Positions 24,298 through 32,543 of a stretch of 39,930 nt of DNA are shown here, piece by piece. Origin of the DNA: Planctomyces sp. SH-PL62 (GTDB lineage: Bacteria; Planctomycetota; Planctomycetia; Planctomycetales; Planctomycetaceae); NCBI GenBank assembly GCA_945893075.1, contig CAMDDX010000022.1, forward strand, positions 1-39,930, written 5' to 3'. The translations under genes were made by a program, and so were the position numbers. The notes under the pieces were generated by a model. The model was not told the DNA's origin. It searched no databases and worked only from the letters and a program-made list of their open reading frames with translations. How positions within the stretch are numbered: position 1 is the stretch's first letter; each line of letters opens with the position of its first letter.

Positions 24298-25239
24298 ATG
24301 CAGTACCGGACACTCGGCCGAACCCGGATCAAAGTTTCCGCGATCTCGTTCGGAGCGGGGCCGGTCTCCGGGTTGATGACCGGCAGTGATGCGACCGCTC
24401 AAAGCGAAGTCGTCGCGGCAGCGGTCGAGGCGGGGATCAATTGGTTCGACACCGCGCCGGGTTACGGAGCGGGAAGCTCGGAAGCCAACCTGGGGCGAGC
24501 GTTGTCCGAGATCAAGCCTGCCCAGCCGATCCACATCGCGACCAAGGTTCGCATTCCGTTGGACTCAACCGAGCCGATTAGCGACTTCATTCGCCGCTCA
24601 GTGGAGGAGAGTTTGCAACGATCGAAAGTCAGTTCGGTCACGCTGCTGCAATTGCACAACGGGATCACGGCGGGACGTGGAGAAGAACCCGCGTCGATCA
24701 CTCCCGACGAGATTCTCGCTCGCGGCGGAGTGGCGGACACGTTCGACAGGCTGCGTGACGAGGGACTCATCCTTCACACGGGACTGACCGGCACCGGCCA
24801 GCCGTCGGCGATGAAGACCGTGATTCGCTCTGGGCGATTCGACACCGTGCAGACGCCGTACAACGCACTCAATCCCAGCGCGGGGACGATGTCACCGGTT
24901 CGAGACGGCGACACGGACTACGGAAACATCCTGGCTGATTGCGCGGAGTTGCGGATGGGCGTGTTTGCCATTCGCGTGTTCGCGGCCGGCGCGTTGCTCG
25001 GCCAAGTGCCGAGCGCTCACACGCTCAAGACGCTGTACTTCCCGCTGGAGCTGTATCAGCGCGACGCGGCGCGGGCCGAGCAGCTTCGAGTCGAACTTGG
25101 CGACGGTGAGAGCATGACGGAGTTTGCGGTGCGTTTCGCGCTGTCGCATTCGGCGGTGAGTTCCGCCATCATCGGATTCGGCTCGCCTTGGCACGTTGGT
25201 GAGTTAGTTGGAGAGGGATCGTTTTTGGCAAAAAAATGA
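24298..25239 (+). CDS. Aldo/keto reductase
   Basis: A 313-residue NADPH-dependent aldo/keto reductase-fold protein. It opens MQYRTLGRTRIKVSAISFGA. The catalytic Asp is in INWFDTAPGYG with Tyr in APGYGAGSSE, Lys is in IHIATKVRIP, and His is in LLQLHNG, giving the family tetrad. The C-terminal NADP region is SAIIGFGSPWHVGEL. Its specific substrate cannot be read from sequence; this subgroup includes galactose-dehydrogenase-like enzymes. ATG 24298 has AAGGA 8 nt upstream. The last residues FLAKK and the TGA stop are encoded by the first copy of a 15-nt repeat. Confidence 0.88.
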   Translation: MQYRTLGRTRIKVSAISFGAGPVSGLMTGSDATAQSEVVAAAVEAGINWFDTAPGYGAGSSEANLGRALSEIKPAQPIHIATKVRIPLDSTEPISDFIRRSVEESLQRSKVSSVTLLQLHNGITAGRGEEPASITPDEILARGGVADTFDRLRDEGLILHTGLTGTGQPSAMKTVIRSGRFDTVQTPYNALNPSAGTMSPVRDGDTDYGNILADCAELRMGVFAIRVFAAGALLGQVPSAHTLKTLYFPLELYQRDAARAEQLRVELGDGESMTEFAVRFALSHSAVSSAIIGFGSPWHVGELVGEGSFLAKK

Positions 25240-25331
25240 AGGGCAAAAAGATAGACGGCAAGAACATCATTGCGCTCTTCTGTACCACCCTGCTCCCGGT
25301 TTCATTTTTTTGCCCATCATTTTTTTGCCAA
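25225..25331. repeat. Inverted 15-nt GGCAAAAAAATGAAG repeats
   Basis: On the left, three diverged 15-mers begin with GGCAAAAAAATGAAG. On the right, two copies (GGCAAAAAAATGATG and GGCAAAAAAATGAAA) lie on the minus strand. The arms pair as TTGGCAAAAAAATGAnGGGC. They fill the gap between the aldo/keto reductase end and the RlmN start and provide the reductase stop codon. Confidence 0.8.
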
Positions 25332-25350
25332 ATCCAAAAATGGTTACTCA

Positions 25351-26400
25351 ATGCCTCCACCCATCCTTCTCAAAAACCAAACCTCGACCGAACTCGTCCA
25401 AGCGTTGACCGATCTCGCGCTGCCCGATCGGCTCGTCCGGCAGTTACACGCGGCGGCGGTACGACGCGGCGCGACCGAGATTCCGTTTGAACTCCCGACC
25501 GTTTCGCCAAAAGTGCTTCAAAAAGTTCGCGAGCGTGTGACGATTCCCCGTCTGAAATTGCTCGACAAGATCGTCTCACCCCAAGACGGTTTCGCGAAGT
25601 ATCTGTTTGAAGGGGACGGCGAGGGACGCTTCGAGGCGGTGCGCATTCCGTTGCTGCACCGGCCGGACGATCTGAAGTACGTCGTCTGCGTGAGTTCTCA
25701 AGTGGGTTGTGCGTTGGGATGTGTCTTCTGCGCAACCGGCCGAATGGGGTTTCAACGAAATCTCGCGACTTGGGAGATCGTCGATCAAGTCACGCAGATT
25801 CAAATGGATTCCGAGCATCCGGTGCGCGGCGTCGTCTTCATGGGCATGGGCGAGCCGATGCTCAATTACGATCGCGTGATTCAGGCGGCGCGCATCTTTT
25901 CGGAACCGTGTGGGATGGCGATTAACGCCAAGGCGATCACGATCTCGACCGTCGGAGTCGTGCCGGGCATCCGCCGCTTCACGGCCGAGCGGCATCCGTA
26001 TCGTTTGATTGTGTCGTTGACGTCGGCCAAGTCCGAACAACGACAAAGCTTGCTGCCCATCGAGCGCGTCTATCCGTTGCCGGAGTTGCTCGCCGCCGTG
26101 CGCGAGTACCACGCGGTGACTCGCAAGCGCGTGACGTTCGCTTGGACCGTGCTCGCCGGGATCAACACCAGCCGCGAAGACGCGCGGGCGCTCGCCGAGC
26201 TGACCGAAGGGTTGCCGATCCTGCTCGACCTGATCGACGTGAACGATCCGACGGGACAGTTCCGTCGCCCCTCGACCGAAGAAGCCGATGCCTTTCGTGA
26301 TGCACTGCGAGAAGAACTGAAGATGCCAGTCCAGCGCCGTTACAGCGGTGGGCAGGACATCCACGGTGCGTGTGGAATGCTCGCGGCGGTCGAGTCGTAG
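25351..26400 (+). CDS. RlmN-type radical SAM rRNA/tRNA methyltransferase
   Basis: A 349-residue radical SAM enzyme of the RlmN/Cfr family, which methylates C2 of adenosine 2503 in 23S rRNA (and tRNA). The cluster cysteines are in VGCALGCVFCATGRMGF (Cys120, Cys124, Cys127). Cys113 (VVCVSSQ) and Cys341 (GACGML) correspond to the catalytic pair Cys118/Cys355 of E. coli RlmN. VVFMGMGEPMLNYD is the standard GEP motif. It deviates from the consensus: SLTSAKSEQR replaces SLHAPND, and GQDIHGACGML replaces GDDIDAACGQL. It is thus a diverged paralogue rather than the housekeeping enzyme by strict identity. ATG 25351 was chosen because upstream codons read through the repeat. The TAG stop lies in the GTAG of the repeat at 26397. 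Confidence 0.88.
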   Translation: MPPPILLKNQTSTELVQALTDLALPDRLVRQLHAAAVRRGATEIPFELPTVSPKVLQKVRERVTIPRLKLLDKIVSPQDGFAKYLFEGDGEGRFEAVRIPLLHRPDDLKYVVCVSSQVGCALGCVFCATGRMGFQRNLATWEIVDQVTQIQMDSEHPVRGVVFMGMGEPMLNYDRVIQAARIFSEPCGMAINAKAITISTVGVVPGIRRFTAERHPYRLIVSLTSAKSEQRQSLLPIERVYPLPELLAAVREYHAVTRKRVTFAWTVLAGINTSREDARALAELTEGLPILLDLIDVNDPTGQFRRPSTEEADAFRDALREELKMPVQRRYSGGQDIHGACGMLAAVES

Positions 26401-26461
26401 CCGCGTTCGCCAGAACGCGGGTTTTCACAGCGTTCGCCCGCACTCTGGCGAGTGCGGCTAC
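26397..26461. repeat. REP-type inverted pair at the RlmN gene stop
   Basis: The left unit is GTAG then CCGCGTTC-gcca-GAACGCGG. The right unit (minus from 26461) is GTAG then CCGCACTC-gcca-GAGTGCGG. The two 8-bp stems differ by compensated pairs. The TAG of the left unit ends the RlmN-type gene. The ceramidase-like gene converges 25 bp downstream. Confidence 0.92.
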
Positions 26462-26486
26462 GGTTTTGAAACCATCTCGACGCAAA

Positions 26487-27854
26487 TCACTCGCGCACTT
26501 GTTTCACCAGTTTGTGAACCGACGCGGAGATGCGGTCTTCGATGCCCCCCTCCCAGCGGTAGGCGGGGCGGCCGTACTCGAACAGGTTCGAGCCACCTTC
26601 GTAGCCACCTTCCTCCCACACGCGGCGCGAAGGGATGTACGAGATCATGTCATCGGCATAGCCCATGACCCACGTCCCTTCGCCGAACTCCCGTTTGAAG
26701 CGGAGGGCATAATCGACAACGGTCTCGGCCCCCATGCCGACGACCAGCATCTCTTTGCCGAGCCGCCAAGCGTGAATCGGATACGGATAGGCCGACTCGA
26801 ACTTGTCGCCGGCATCCAGCTTCTTCAGCAGCCGCCGAGACCAGCGGCCTTTGATGCCGGTGAGATCTTTCGACAACTCGGTCAGTTCCTCGCGCGTGAC
26901 GTTCGTCAGATACGGCAGGTCGATGATCTCGAACGCCGTGCGCAGTCCCGATGAGACAGGTTTCAAGGGTTGCTTCAACGCTTCTTCGACTCCGACAGCC
27001 AGCATGTGTCCGTACTTTTCGCAGAGTTCCACCTTGCGGCGCGGTAGCGGGTTTTGGTCTCCGCCGCAGGTGTTGACGAACATTGCCGTCGTGCCGGGAT
27101 GAGCCTTCTCAATTTCAAGCTGCGCGAAACCGGGATAGTCGCCACACCACGTCAGAAAGCTGAGCGTCGTCGGATGGCAGGCGTAGCCGAACAACACCGC
27201 TTCCAGCTTTCCATCCGGCCGAGTCACGGTCATCACCGGCACGGAATGATCGACTGGTCCGACGAGCGGCGTTCCTTTGGCGATCAGGTCCGGCACATCC
27301 GCCTCGCGGTTGTTACGGCGATTGACCGCGAATGTCGCTTTGCCCTCGCCGAGTTGCAGGTTCGCGGGAGCCAGTTTCGACAACGCATCGCCGACCATCG
27401 CGACGGTCTTCGTCACCATCTGGCCGGTGTATTCCTCGACCAGCACTTCCTGCTCGGCTTCCACCGGGTAGTAATCGATCAGATCGTCGCCGAGTCGTGG
27501 CCCGCAATGGTTGTGTGAGAACGTAAACATGACCTGCGTGCGTTCCAGCTTGAACTGCTTTTGAAGCTGCTCGAAGACGCGATCGCTCATGACTTTTGGC
27601 ACGCCTTGGAAATCGCTGGTAATCAGGACCGCGCGATGGCCGGCGTTGTCTTCGATCGCCAGCGCCTTCATCCACAGATCGTGCAGTTTGCCGTCCGGCG
27701 CGCGTTTCGATCCGTAGCCGGCCAGCCACACGGATTTCTCCGGCGTGATGACCGCCTTCGCGACGCCGGCTTTCCAGACTGATTGCGCGAATGCCGTCCG
27801 CGCCAGGCTGACGATGAAGACAGCCAACAGACACAGCCAGACTCGACGATTCAT
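26487..27854 (-). CDS. Neutral/alkaline ceramidase-like secreted protein
   Basis: A 455-residue exported protein with signal peptide LCLLAVFIVSLARTAFA. It starts VWKAGVAKAVITPEKSVWLA, the family entry of planctomycete neutral-ceramidase-like proteins. FTFSHNHCGPRLGDD carries the metal-binding histidines (H-N-H), LFGYACHPTTLS a further His, and FVNTCGGDQNPLPRR the family motif. It is shorter than true neutral ceramidases (about 650-750), so it may hydrolyse another amide or lipid. ATG 27854 has AAGGAA 7 nt upstream. The gene follows PSD1 and DUF1501 on the same strand, possibly as part of one unit interrupted by a 250-bp inverted-repeat gap. Confidence 0.85.
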   Translation of the reverse strand: MNRRVWLCLLAVFIVSLARTAFAQSVWKAGVAKAVITPEKSVWLAGYGSKRAPDGKLHDLWMKALAIEDNAGHRAVLITSDFQGVPKVMSDRVFEQLQKQFKLERTQVMFTFSHNHCGPRLGDDLIDYYPVEAEQEVLVEEYTGQMVTKTVAMVGDALSKLAPANLQLGEGKATFAVNRRNNREADVPDLIAKGTPLVGPVDHSVPVMTVTRPDGKLEAVLFGYACHPTTLSFLTWCGDYPGFAQLEIEKAHPGTTAMFVNTCGGDQNPLPRRKVELCEKYGHMLAVGVEEALKQPLKPVSSGLRTAFEIIDLPYLTNVTREELTELSKDLTGIKGRWSRRLLKKLDAGDKFESAYPYPIHAWRLGKEMLVVGMGAETVVDYALRFKREFGEGTWVMGYADDMISYIPSRRVWEEGGYEGGSNLFEYGRPAYRWEGGIEDRISASVHKLVKQVRE

Positions 27855-27985
27855 GCCAAAGTTCCTTGAGTGAGTTCCGTTCGTGGCAGAGATTCCAATC
27901 TCCGTGGTCCTGCTTGAGGGAGAGTCTCGGAAACAGCCACTGGTTCGGAAAGTGAGGAGAGGTCGAGAATCATTCTGCGCCAGAA

Positions 27986-28103
27986 AAAACGGTATCGCGG
28001 CGAACGGCTGTCGGCTGACGGCGATCGGCCGGAACGCTCAATGTTCCAAGCGTCGTCCGGCCGACCGCCGATGGCCGACAGCCGTTCGCCGTAATACCGT
28101 TTT
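27986..28103. repeat. Long imperfect inverted repeat (about 50-bp arms)
   Basis: Arms of about 52 and 54 nt at 27986-28037 and 28050-28103 pair with few mismatches. The shared core is CGGCGAACGGCTGTCGGC. A short spacer of about 12 nt gives a very long hairpin. It begins 2 nt past the DUF1501 stop and occupies most of the 250-bp gap before the ceramidase-like gene, where it could separate their expression. The remaining part (27855-27985) shows no gene. Confidence 0.85.
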
Positions 28104-28105
28104 AA

Positions 28106-29557
28106 TCATGCCAGGATGTCGTCGATCACGCTGCCGTCGTCGATCTCCAGTCGCTTGCGGCCGGGGATGTGCAGGCGGCGGTTGTCCAAGCCGAGCAGAT
28201 GCAGCACGGTTGCGTGCAGGTCGGTGACGTAGTGACCTTCGCCTATCGCGTGATAGCCGAGTTCATCCGTCGCGCCGTGGACGTAGCCCTTCTTCAATCC
28301 TGCGCCGGCCATCCAGATCGTGAAGCCATTCGGGTGATGATCGCGACCATCTTTGCCACCGCCGCGCAGTTCCAAGCCCGGAGTGCGGCCGAATTCGGTG
28401 CAGAACACAACCAGCGTCTCATCGAGCAACCCGCGCTGCTTCAGGTCTTGAATCAACCCCGCGACCGGCCGATCGATCGTCGCGCACAGCCGCGTGTGGT
28501 TGTCTTTGAGCTTCTGATGCGAGTCCCAAACTCCGTACGGTGACGGAAAGACTTGCACGAACCGCACGCCCCGTTCAACGAGCCGCCGCGCCGCTAATAG
28601 CCGTTGGCCGGCGAGCTTCGTGGCGTCGGTGTCGATGCCATACAGCTTGGTGGTCGCCTCGGTCTCCTGCGAGAAATCAATCGCTTCGGGGACGGACGCC
28701 TGCATCCGAAACGCCAACTCGTACGCGCGGATGCGAGCTTGCAGCTCTTGATCCTCTGGGTATTCGACCGCCGTGAGCGCGTTGAGTTTGTTGATCAAGT
28801 CGTACTCTTGGCGTTGCTCTTCCAGAGATTGACCCGCCTTGCGCTGACCGAATGGCAACGGATTCTTCGGGTCCAGCGTGAGCGGCACTCCGGCATGTTG
28901 CGGTCCCAAATACATTGAGTCGATCGACAGCCGCGTGTCCGACCGCGTCGGCCCGCCGAGCACCGCGAACTTCGGTAAGTTCTCGTTGAGCGTGCCGAGT
29001 CCGTAATGCGCCCACGCTCCGAGGCTCGGCTGTTGTTCGTCCAGCCGATGCCGGCCGGTGTGAATCTGATTCTCGGCAGCGTGGTCGTTGTCCGTCGTCC
29101 ACATGTTGCGGACGAAGCACAGCTCATCAATTTGCTCAGCGAGATGCGGCCACCAATCGGTGATCTCGATGCCGCTGTCGCCGTGCTTCCGCCAGCCGAC
29201 CTGCATCGGATAGATCGTCGGATACACATCGCGAATGTTGATCTCTTCCGCCAGCACCGAGCGAAACCGTTTCCTGTGCAGCGGTGAGTTGAGCGGGTTC
29301 TCGAACGCGGTCTTGTCGAACGTCATCCCGGCATATTGGTTGAGCGCCGGTTTTGGATCGAACGTCTCGACGTGACTATAACCTCCGGACAAAAAGACCC
29401 AGATGACGGACTTGGCGCGAGGGGCTAGGTGAGGGGGAACAACAGACGGATCAGCGGCTTTGGTGATGCCGTCTTCGGCCAGCATTGCACCGAGTGCGAG
29501 TCCGGTGAAGCCCATGCCGAGATCGGCGAGGAAGGCTCGACGGTTGGGATGGTTCAT
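28106..29557 (-). CDS. DUF1501 domain secreted protein (Tat signal), PSD1-paired
   Basis: A 483-residue DUF1501 protein with a twin-arginine signal (MNHPNRRAFLADLGMGFTGL). Family motifs: KSVIWVFLSGGYSHVETFDP, LCFVRNMWTTDNDHAAEN, GVWDSHQKLKDNH, LVVFCTEFGRTPGLE, DHHPNGFTIWMAGAGLKKG and DLHATVLHLLGLD at the C-terminus. It lies directly downstream of a PSD1 (DUF1549/DUF1553) gene, the standard planctomycete pair. Such pairs are thought to act outside the cytoplasm on complex polysaccharides or as surface scaffolds, but no activity is proven. ATG 29557 has GGAG 6 nt upstream. This copy is only moderately similar to the DUF1501 at 656-2038. Confidence 0.93.
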   Translation of the reverse strand: MNHPNRRAFLADLGMGFTGLALGAMLAEDGITKAADPSVVPPHLAPRAKSVIWVFLSGGYSHVETFDPKPALNQYAGMTFDKTAFENPLNSPLHRKRFRSVLAEEINIRDVYPTIYPMQVGWRKHGDSGIEITDWWPHLAEQIDELCFVRNMWTTDNDHAAENQIHTGRHRLDEQQPSLGAWAHYGLGTLNENLPKFAVLGGPTRSDTRLSIDSMYLGPQHAGVPLTLDPKNPLPFGQRKAGQSLEEQRQEYDLINKLNALTAVEYPEDQELQARIRAYELAFRMQASVPEAIDFSQETEATTKLYGIDTDATKLAGQRLLAARRLVERGVRFVQVFPSPYGVWDSHQKLKDNHTRLCATIDRPVAGLIQDLKQRGLLDETLVVFCTEFGRTPGLELRGGGKDGRDHHPNGFTIWMAGAGLKKGYVHGATDELGYHAIGEGHYVTDLHATVLHLLGLDNRRLHIPGRKRLEIDDGSVIDDILA

Positions 29558-29586
29558 AGTTGTCTCCGGAGAATCACAGAATCATG

Positions 29587-29627
29587 GCTCACAAAATCAT
29601 GACTCTGTGTTCCATGATTTTGTGAGC
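29587..29627. repeat. Short inverted repeat between PSD1 and DUF1501
   Basis: Perfect 15-bp arms GCTCACAAAATCATG at 29587-29601 and 29613-29627 enclose an 11-nt loop. A diverged direct copy of the arm (TCACAGAATCATGG) precedes it. It lies in the 78-bp gap between the two genes and 9 nt past the PSD1 stop side. Confidence 0.85.
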
Positions 29628-29635
29628 AACTCCCA

Positions 29636-32359
29636 TCAGCGAATAGTCACAAAGTCGTTGTGGTTTAACAGTGCTCTCACCAAGCTGGCCCGCGGAGCGG
29701 TCGCGGATTTCGTCAACGCCTCCAAACAGATTTCTAATTCACGAGCCGACGGCGTGCGGGTCAAAATGCGTTCAAAACACACAATGACAAACTGCTTGTC
29801 GTCCGTCTCCGTCGAGTCCGCCGCCAGCGCGGTACTCAACTGATGCACGAGATCACTGTTCGTCAAAGCCAGTGCCTGCTGTGGGATGATGCTGCGTGTG
29901 CGGCGGTAGCATTCGAGTGCATCGGGCGCGTCGAACAACTCGCCCAACGCACTCTTGCCCCCTTGTTCGGGGAAGACACTGTAATACAGGCTGCGGCGGA
30001 ACGTCGTCAGAGCTTCGCTGTTCTCCAGTTCTTGGCCGCCGATCTTCGGGTCGAGTTTGCCAGCCGTGTAGAGCAAGCTGTCGCGCACGACCTCGGCTTC
30101 CATGCGGCCGGGGTTCATGCGCCAGAGGAGTTTGTTTTCGGGGTCGAGTGTGACAGCCGTACTGCGACCGTCAGGGAGCGGCCCGTGTGACGATTCGGGC
30201 TGGCCGCTCCCTGACGGTCGCGGTACGGATTCTGTCGCACCTACGGAAGAGACTCGCTGATACGCCGCGCTCGTCACGATCAGTCGGTGCAAGTGCTTCA
30301 TGCTCCAGCCGGACTCCATCAACTCGACGGCCAGCCAATCGAGCAGTTCGGGATGCGTGGGCCGTGCGCCGTTGCGGCCGAAGTCATACACGCTGCTGAC
30401 GAGCGGCGAGTGAAAGTGACGCGACCAGATGTGATTGACGGCGACACGCGCGGTCAGCGGGTTCTGAGTGCTGGCGATCCAGTCGGCCAAAGCTCGACGT
30501 CGGCCGGTGCTGGTCTTGGGGTACGTCGGACTGAATGCCGAGTAGGCTTCCGAGTTGAGATCCACTGTTGCGGCCCGCGCCTTGTCGAGTGCCGGCCGGG
30601 CTGTCGCAAGAAGTTTGTTCGCCGCATCGATCTCTTTGGCGCGGTTGGTGTCGGTCATCGGTTTCGCTTCGGCAATCGCCAGCGCGCGTTCGTTCGCGAG
30701 CACGTCGGCTTCGGCTTTTCGCAGAGCGGCATCACGTTCCAATCGGCTGGCTGTGCGTGCCAACGCGGAAACATCGACGCCGGAAGTCTCGCCATGCTTC
30801 GCGCGGTCGGCGGCGATGCGAGCTTCGACACTCACCAACTCCGCACGAGTTGCGAGGAGTCGGGCGGCGGCGGCGGCGAGTCGCGCCGAACGGGTGTCGG
30901 TCGCTTGCGCGGCGGTGACGAGTTCTGTCTCTGCGCTGCTGATCCCCGCGTGCGCATCGGCGATAGCAGTCGCCTGGATCGCCGGACGCAATCCCGGATT
31001 CCATGCTCGCATCGGTAGCGCGATTGGCTCGATCTTCGGCGATGACTCATTGAGAAACGCCGGGACGCCGGGTGGGATCGAGCCACGCTCTTTCACGCGG
31101 TTGCGTTCGTCGCCTCCGGTGTAGAACCAGGTCGGCGCGTCGGGAGCCTTGTCGAAGATGCGCACGAGTCCGAGCCGCTGGATCTTGCGGAGCTTGCCGT
31201 AGCTGTATTCCTCGAATGGTCCCGGATCGGCTTCACCTGCCACTCGGTCTTGGCGAATGCTGATCGGCTCGAAGAACGCTCGCAAACGAAAATAGTCGTC
31301 CTGCGAGATCGGGTCGTACTTGTGATCGTGGCAGTGAGCACAGTTGAACGTCAGGCCGAGAAACGCCTTGCCGGTGTGCTCGACAGTGCTGCGCATCGAG
31401 TCGTTCGGATTGAGCGCGTACCAGTTGCGAATCAGATAGCCGGTCGCGACGACGGCGTTGTCGTCCTCGGGACAGATCTCATCGGCGGCGAGCATCTCGC
31501 GCAGCATCCGGTCATAGCCGTGATCCGCGTTGAGCGATCGCACGATCCAATCTCGCCAGCGCCAAATCTGCGGAGCACTGTTCCAGACATCGGGCACATG
31601 CCGGCGACCGTACCAATCGCTGTAACGCCAGATGTCCATCCAATGCCGAGCCCATCGCTCGCCATACCGAGGATCGCGCAGCAACCGCTCGACGACAGCT
31701 TCATAGGCCGACGGCGAATCGTCCGCGAGGAACGCTTGCAACTCGTCACGAGTCGGCGGGAGGCCGATCAGGTCGAGGTACACACGTCGCATCAAGACGT
31801 GCTTCTCGGCGAGGGGCCTCGGCGTCAGCCCGTGCTCGTCGAGCTTTGCGAGCACGAACGCATCGACGCCGTTTTGGATCTGCGATTTCAGATTTGAGAT
31901 TTGAAATTTGAAATTTGAGATGTCCGGCACTGCCGGTCGCACGGGCTTCTTGAACGCCCAATGCTCGCGCGGATCAGGTTCGGGTTGTTCGTTGTCTGGC
32001 GAGACTGCGCCTTGCTCGATCCAAGCATTGATGAGCGCGATTTGCTCGGCGGTGAGCGGCTTCCCTTCGGCGGGCATGCGGGTCGAAGCGTCGTTGGACG
32101 TGATTCGTTCGATCAACGGACTGTTCGCCGGCTTGGTCGCTACGACGGCCGGACCGCTGCTGCCTCCCTGCCGAATGCTTGCGCCGGTATCGAGTCGCAA
32201 TTTCGCCTGTTGCTTGAGCGCTCCGTGACACGCGAAGCAACGCTCTTTCAGGATTGGCTTGATCTCGCGCAGATAATCCACCGGATCTGCCGCTTGTGAC
32301 GTGAGCGCGAGCCACGATCCCATCATGAGGCTGGCCAGCAAGATTCGAGAATGGAACAT
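29636..32359 (-). CDS. PSD1 protein: PSCyt1, DUF1549 and DUF1553
   Basis: A 907-residue exported protein with signal peptide LLASLMMGSWLALTSQA. An N-terminal PSCyt1 cytochrome-like motif has ERCFACHG (Cys41, Cys44, His45), then a DUF1549 segment with VYLDLIGLPPTRDELQAFL, WARHWMDIWRYSDW and NCAHCHDHKYDP (a second CxxCH). A long Ala-rich coiled coil (AETELVTAAQATDTRSARLA) follows, then DUF1553 (ALADWIASTQNPLTARVAVN, NPGRMEAEVVRDSLLYTAGK). Two repeat-derived insertions interrupt it in frame: a heptamer array giving FKFQISNLKSQI after the PSCyt1 part, and an inverted repeat giving VPRPSGSGQPESSHGPLPDG within DUF1553. ATG 32359 begins the signal peptide; a longer start reads through the upstream repeat. 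Confidence 0.93.
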   Translation of the reverse strand: MFHSRILLASLMMGSWLALTSQAADPVDYLREIKPILKERCFACHGALKQQAKLRLDTGASIRQGGSSGPAVVATKPANSPLIERITSNDASTRMPAEGKPLTAEQIALINAWIEQGAVSPDNEQPEPDPREHWAFKKPVRPAVPDISNFKFQISNLKSQIQNGVDAFVLAKLDEHGLTPRPLAEKHVLMRRVYLDLIGLPPTRDELQAFLADDSPSAYEAVVERLLRDPRYGERWARHWMDIWRYSDWYGRRHVPDVWNSAPQIWRWRDWIVRSLNADHGYDRMLREMLAADEICPEDDNAVVATGYLIRNWYALNPNDSMRSTVEHTGKAFLGLTFNCAHCHDHKYDPISQDDYFRLRAFFEPISIRQDRVAGEADPGPFEEYSYGKLRKIQRLGLVRIFDKAPDAPTWFYTGGDERNRVKERGSIPPGVPAFLNESSPKIEPIALPMRAWNPGLRPAIQATAIADAHAGISSAETELVTAAQATDTRSARLAAAAARLLATRAELVSVEARIAADRAKHGETSGVDVSALARTASRLERDAALRKAEADVLANERALAIAEAKPMTDTNRAKEIDAANKLLATARPALDKARAATVDLNSEAYSAFSPTYPKTSTGRRRALADWIASTQNPLTARVAVNHIWSRHFHSPLVSSVYDFGRNGARPTHPELLDWLAVELMESGWSMKHLHRLIVTSAAYQRVSSVGATESVPRPSGSGQPESSHGPLPDGRSTAVTLDPENKLLWRMNPGRMEAEVVRDSLLYTAGKLDPKIGGQELENSEALTTFRRSLYYSVFPEQGGKSALGELFDAPDALECYRRTRSIIPQQALALTNSDLVHQLSTALAADSTETDDKQFVIVCFERILTRTPSARELEICLEALTKSATAPRASLVRALLNHNDFVTIR
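30157..30228. repeat. Inverted repeat in frame within PSD1 (DUF1553 part)
   Basis: Arms of 27 bp at 30157-30183 and 30202-30228 match at 26 positions and enclose an 18-nt loop. The core is CGACCGTCAGGGAGCGGCC. It is translated without a stop as a Pro/Ser/Gly-rich stretch between QRVSS and TLDPENKLLWRMN, which are adjacent in typical DUF1553 proteins. Confidence 0.85.
31884..31918. repeat. In-frame heptamer array inside PSD1
   Basis: Five plus-strand 7-mers (GATTTCA, two GATTTGA, two AATTTGA) belong to the same AAATCTC/GAGATTT family. On the coding strand they encode SNFKFQISNLKSQI between the PSCyt1 and DUF1549 segments. Confidence 0.88.
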
Positions 32360-32444
32360 GGTGTCTGGGTGCCGCTCTTGGGAATGGTCCCGGTTTTCGA
32401 GAGTCGCCATCATATAACCCATCCGGCGATCCGAAAGACATTCT

Positions 32445-32516
32445 GGCGAGCGGGGCGGCGTCAGCCCCCCGGTCCTGTCGCGAATGCACCGGGGGGCTGA
32501 CGCCGCCCCGCTCGCC
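32445..32516. repeat. 29-bp inverted repeat between divergent PSD1 and PSCyt1 genes
   Basis: Perfect 29-bp arms at 32445-32473 (begins GGCGAGCGGGGCGGCGTC) and 32488-32516 enclose a 14-nt loop. Each arm also holds a small hairpin GGGGC-ggcgtca-GCCCC. It sits in the shared leader, so it could lie in the transcripts of either gene. Confidence 0.93.
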
Positions 32517-32543
32517 TGTCTCAATTTGTGGTGAGGCGGTTCT

